The notes below the pieces were generated by a model. It ran no database searches, had not been told where the DNA came from, and saw nothing but the letters and a program-made list of their open reading frames with translations. A program made the position numbers and the translations under genes. This document shows, piece by piece, positions 5,925 to 7,906 of a stretch of DNA of 7,906 nt. Source of the DNA: Limnochordia bacterium (GTDB lineage Bacteria; Bacillota; Limnochordia; Darwinibacteriales; SLO01). Every line of letters begins with the position of its first letter. The first letter of the stretch is position 1. The stretch spans positions 1 through 7,906 of the forward strand of contig SLOG01000382.1 in NCBI GenBank assembly GCA_007132635.1, written 5' to 3'.

Positions 5925-7181
5925 TTAAGAAACCATTTGGCTCCGGCGGGCGATTTCTACAGGATCAGCGCTCAACTTTCTCTTGCCGGCTTTGAGCATC
6001 GCGTAAGCTAAAAAGAAAAACCCAGCTCCAGCCATGAACATGCCTTGGTTGCCGATGATGTCCATGGTAAGCCCTAGGGCGAAGGGGCCCATCATCTGTC
6101 CCAACATGGTAAAGACGTAGTAGAGTCCTATATAGAAACCAACTCTGTCTCTACCGCCAAAATCAGCAATCAAAGGCATAGCCTGAACATTGACCAAGGC
6201 CCAACCCAAACCACCTAGGACAAAGATTGCACCGATCATCCATGGTTCGCGGATTGGAATGGCAATGAGAAACAGTATCGGCACAAGTATAAGACCCCAG
6301 AGCATCGCAGGGATTTTGCCGATTCTGGTGCCGATAACACCGGCGAGTAAGGCGAATACCAGAAAAGACCCTGCGAAGGAGGTGAGAAGAAAATTGGCTC
6401 TGCCTTCGGTAAGCCCTAGGGTCTCAACACCATAGATGGGGAACATGGCGTTCAGGCCAGCGTAACCGATGAAATAGGTTAACATCGCCATCAGGATTAG
6501 AAACTGACCTGTATAGCCCGGCTTCAATAAGGTTCGAATGCCGGCAGCGGCATCTTTGATGGGGTTAGTCGACGCTCTGGGAGAGTTATCTACATACGGA
6601 GGATGTCTGTCTGCCTTCCGCCAGACAATCACCAAGCTCAATAAGAGCACAATACCGCCGATACCAAAGGTCAATCGGGGATCGATATCATAGATCAAGG
6701 CTAGTACACCGAAGCTGATTAGAGTGCCGATACCACCCATAAGGTTGATAATGCCGTTGGCGGTAGAGCGTTTCTCAGGCGGCGTGTGATCAGGCATCAA
6801 TGAAATGACGGGTCCTCGATACGAGTGCATGGCCGCCGTGAAGACGATTTCGGTGATGATCAGCAGAGCCAACACGGAGGCCACCAGCGGGATGGCCATG
6901 TGGGTCAAGGCTGCCACCGGTGCTGCTACCACGATGAAGGGCAGGCGGCGTCCCCAGGGGGAGTTGATGCGATCCGACCAGGCCCCGACTATCGGGATCA
7001 GCAGCAAGCCGATAAGGTTGTCGGTCCCCATGAGCAGGCCGACGACTGCCCGGGACGCAAAAAACTCCCGGTACATTAGGGGAAGAAATGCATTGTACGT
7101 GGTGAACGCGAGCTGTACACCTAAGAAGCCGAAACCAATCCACCAGATCTTGGCATAGGAGAAGCCTTTGTTTTCACTCAT
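5925..7181 (-). CDS. MFS transporter, GPH/SLC45-like sugar:cation symporter
   Basis: A 418-residue integral membrane protein with about 12 predicted hydrophobic segments split by a cytoplasmic loop near residues 190-220. MFS motif A appears as GAWSDRINSPWGRRLPF (66-82), the form seen in sucrose/SLC45 and related GPH transporters. YRGPVISLMPDHTPPEKRSTANGI (from 121) and the late GLYYVFTMLGQMMGP are further hallmarks of that group. It is expected to import a sugar or glycoside with H+ or Na+. The substrate is not readable from sequence. The ATG at 7181 is the only reasonable start in frame, since a stop lies about 13 codons upstream, but its ribosome binding site is weak (GTAGGGCGTGG region). 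Transcription starts from the 636-bp operator-rich stretch on its right, suggesting control by a LacI-type regulator. The gene converges on the small ORF with a 13-base gap and has no obvious terminator of its own. Confidence 0.9.
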   Translation of the reverse strand: MSENKGFSYAKIWWIGFGFLGVQLAFTTYNAFLPLMYREFFASRAVVGLLMGTDNLIGLLLIPIVGAWSDRINSPWGRRLPFIVVAAPVAALTHMAIPLVASVLALLIITEIVFTAAMHSYRGPVISLMPDHTPPEKRSTANGIINLMGGIGTLISFGVLALIYDIDPRLTFGIGGIVLLLSLVIVWRKADRHPPYVDNSPRASTNPIKDAAAGIRTLLKPGYTGQFLILMAMLTYFIGYAGLNAMFPIYGVETLGLTEGRANFLLTSFAGSFLVFALLAGVIGTRIGKIPAMLWGLILVPILFLIAIPIREPWMIGAIFVLGGLGWALVNVQAMPLIADFGGRDRVGFYIGLYYVFTMLGQMMGPFALGLTMDIIGNQGMFMAGAGFFFLAYAMLKAGKRKLSADPVEIARRSQMVS

Positions 7182-7269
7182 AGCTGCGCACCACGCCCTA
7201 CGGCTGTCTTCATTCCATCATCTCCTCATCTGTGATTGCACACTGTTTTGGCACACCCCCATACATTAG

Positions 7270-7283
7270 TGTTAGCGCTGGGA
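7270..7283. promoter_or_regulatory. Degenerate operator copy near the MFS gene
   Basis: TGTTAGCGCTGGGA matches the palindrome TGTCAGCGCTGACA at 11 of 14 positions, with the AGCGCT core intact. It lies 89-102 bases upstream of the MFS start and, like two of the perfect copies, adjoins a GAATTCC sequence (7282-7288). It could be a weak operator for the transporter or a decayed copy. Confidence 0.4.
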
Positions 7284-7404
7284 ATTCCTGCCGGGGAGCG
7301 ATTGCCAGGCTGTGGAACCCGCAGAACCTTCGTTTGAGATTTCGGTGAAGGGTCTCGGCAGTAGCGGGCAGGGGATTGGCCCCAAGGGTGTTGGGAGGTA
7401 GGTT

Positions 7405-7503
7405 GTGAACGCAGATACTGTCAGCGCTGACATTCGGGCGTTATTTTCCAGCAATGGGTCCAAAGGAACTCCGCCCGTGTTGAGGTTAGAGAAGACTGTC
7501 TAA
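7405..7503 (+). other. Possible 32-codon leader-type ORF spanning an operator
   Basis: GTG at 7405 to TAA at 7501-7503, preceded by GGGAGG (7393-7398) at a good distance. The short product (starting MNADTVSADIRALF) has no recognisable family, and the palindrome at 7419-7432 lies within it. The operator was probably there first, making the frame fortuitous, so I list it only as a possibility. Confidence 0.15.
7419..7432. promoter_or_regulatory. Perfect palindromic operator, copy 1
   Basis: TGTCAGCGCTGACA, a perfect 14-bp palindrome with an AGCGCT core. LacI/GalR-family operators commonly have this size and a central CG. It differs from the CcpA cre form TGAAAGCGCTTTCA at the flanking bases, so a specific local regulator is more likely than general catabolite control. 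Its centre is 173 bp from copy 2. Confidence 0.75.
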
Positions 7504-7590
7504 GGAGGAGACCTACTAGTAGCGGGGGTTTCCTTTGATTTCTCCACCGAAGGCTCATCGCTACGCCACTCAAATTCCATAAAATTCCAA

Positions 7591-7606
7591 ATGTCAGCGC
7601 TGACAT
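7591..7606. promoter_or_regulatory. Perfect palindromic operator, copy 2
   Basis: The same 14-bp palindrome extended by A/T to 16 bp (ATGTCAGCGCTGACAT). Together with its left flank AATTCCAA it forms a 23-bp exact repeat with copy 3 (7583-7605 versus 7718-7740). Centre-to-centre distance to copy 3 is 135 bp, compatible with DNA looping by a tetrameric or oligomeric repressor. Confidence 0.8.
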
Positions 7607-7726
7607 CGATTCAGTGGTCATGACTTACGAATCACTGTTTTGGTGGCTTTTTTTGGGTGCACGAGTCAGAAAACCCACATTTTCGTGGTGGAAAACGGCG
7701 AAATCCGGCTGGGAATGAATTCCAAA

Positions 7727-7740
7727 TGTCAGCGCTGACA
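7727..7740. promoter_or_regulatory. Perfect palindromic operator, copy 3
   Basis: TGTCAGCGCTGACA again, with the same AATTCCAAA left flank as copy 2. It ends 77 bases before the GTG start at 7818, so it is best placed to control the rightward gene. The right half contains CTGACA, close to a -35 element, but no acceptable -10 follows at the right distance. Confidence 0.8.
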
Positions 7741-7817
7741 ATTTTCCCACGAAAACCCAATGTGTGATCCCCTGTTGCGATGCTCCAGTGACCTCACCAA
7801 ACTATGGAGGGATGACT

Positions 7818-7906
7818 GTGAATACAAGAACACGCCGCAAGCTCCTGTGGATACTAGTCACTCTACTGCTTCTCGGACTCATCGGCAGCCGAATCCTACG
7901 TATACG
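7818..7906 (+). CDS. Start of a membrane-anchored or secreted protein (cut by window end)
   Basis: Only the first 29 codons are present. GTG at 7818 is preferred because GGAGGG (7806-7811) lies 6 bases upstream; the in-frame ATG at 7812 would abut that site directly. The product starts with a basic stretch (NTRTRRK) followed by a hydrophobic core (about residues 9-23, LLWILVTLLLLGLIG) and then basic residues (SRILRI). This is a signal anchor or signal peptide. The pattern is common in membrane-fusion (RND adaptor) proteins and in other exported proteins, but the family cannot be named from this much sequence. The operator array directly upstream suggests regulated expression. Confidence 0.65.
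   Translation, partial: MNTRTRRKLLWILVTLLLLGLIGSRILRI

Larger units (their letters stand above)
7182..7817. other. 636-bp non-coding control region with an operator array
   Basis: This stretch lies between the leftward MFS gene and the rightward gene starting at 7818. Only short frames cross it and none looks like a conserved protein. It holds three perfect 14-bp palindromes and one degraded copy, listed separately, plus AT-rich segments. I could not find a convincing -35/-10 pair for either flanking gene. Its length and divergent position fit a shared control region for a sugar-type regulon. Confidence 0.6.

Noticed and set aside
7421..7621. A 66-codon minus-strand frame in the control region
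   Set aside because: It contains two of the operators, has no recognisable family and no good ribosome binding site.
7608..7655. Hairpin-like CAGTG/CACTG followed by a run of seven Ts (7649-7655 region)
   Set aside because: The stem is only 5 bp with a long loop and the T-run is not adjacent, so a terminator is not supported.
7419..7740. CRISPR array or mobile-element interpretation of the repeated palindrome
   Set aside because: Only three copies of 14-23 bp at unequal spacing, with no transposase or cas gene; an operator array fits better.

Overview
The window (7,906 bp, GC moderately above 50%, densely coding) looks like a bacterial chromosome segment. Strong AGGAGG-type ribosome binding sites, one near-consensus sigma-70 promoter, intrinsic terminators and a cobalamin riboswitch would suit a Bacillota-like or related lineage. 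The B12-binding protein, however, has a plain Sec signal peptide with no lipobox cysteine, which suits a cell with a periplasm (a diderm). The taxonomic guess is inference and weak.

Layout, left to right. (1) 1-101: a GC-rich hairpin that probably ends an upstream gene. (2) 102-1577 (+): a cytoplasmic-looking Cys-type sulfatase. (3) 1650-2472 (+): an overlapping mntA-hepT pair, a type VII toxin-antitoxin module of the MNT/HEPN class with both diagnostic motifs intact and a probable promoter of its own. (4) 2489-5707 (+): a complete B12-controlled operon, made of a TTGTCA-17-TATGAT promoter, a cobalamin riboswitch (P1 stem, B12 box, possible kissing hairpin), an intrinsic terminator, then cobA/btuR (corrinoid adenosyltransferase), cobB/cbiA (cobyrinate a,c-diamide synthase) and a BtuF-like exported corrinoid-binding protein. 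A hairpin follows. (5) 5798-5911 (+): a 37-codon small ORF with a good ribosome binding site. (6) 5925-7181 (-): a 12-TM MFS transporter of the GPH/SLC45 (sugar:cation symporter) type, convergent with the small ORF. (7) 7182-7817: a 636-bp non-coding stretch with three perfect copies of a 14-bp palindrome (TGTCAGCGCTGACA) and one degraded copy next to the MFS gene, which looks like a LacI-type control region. (8) 7818 to the window end (+): the start of a membrane-anchored or secreted protein, cut off by the window.

How the parts work together. In the B12 operon, low adenosylcobalamin should let transcription pass the terminator. The cell then makes enzymes that amidate and adenosylate corrinoids, plus a binding protein that captures them outside the membrane. 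No btuC/btuD permease or ATPase is encoded here, so the binding protein must use a transporter encoded elsewhere. The MntA-HepT pair sits between the sulfatase and the B12 operon and is functionally unrelated to both. The sulfatase and the sugar-type MFS transporter, with the operator cluster, suggest use of (possibly sulfated) carbohydrates, but that link is only contextual. I did not find a clearly undescribed system. The least explained items are the operator array, the small ORF after the B12 operon, and the permease-less binding protein.
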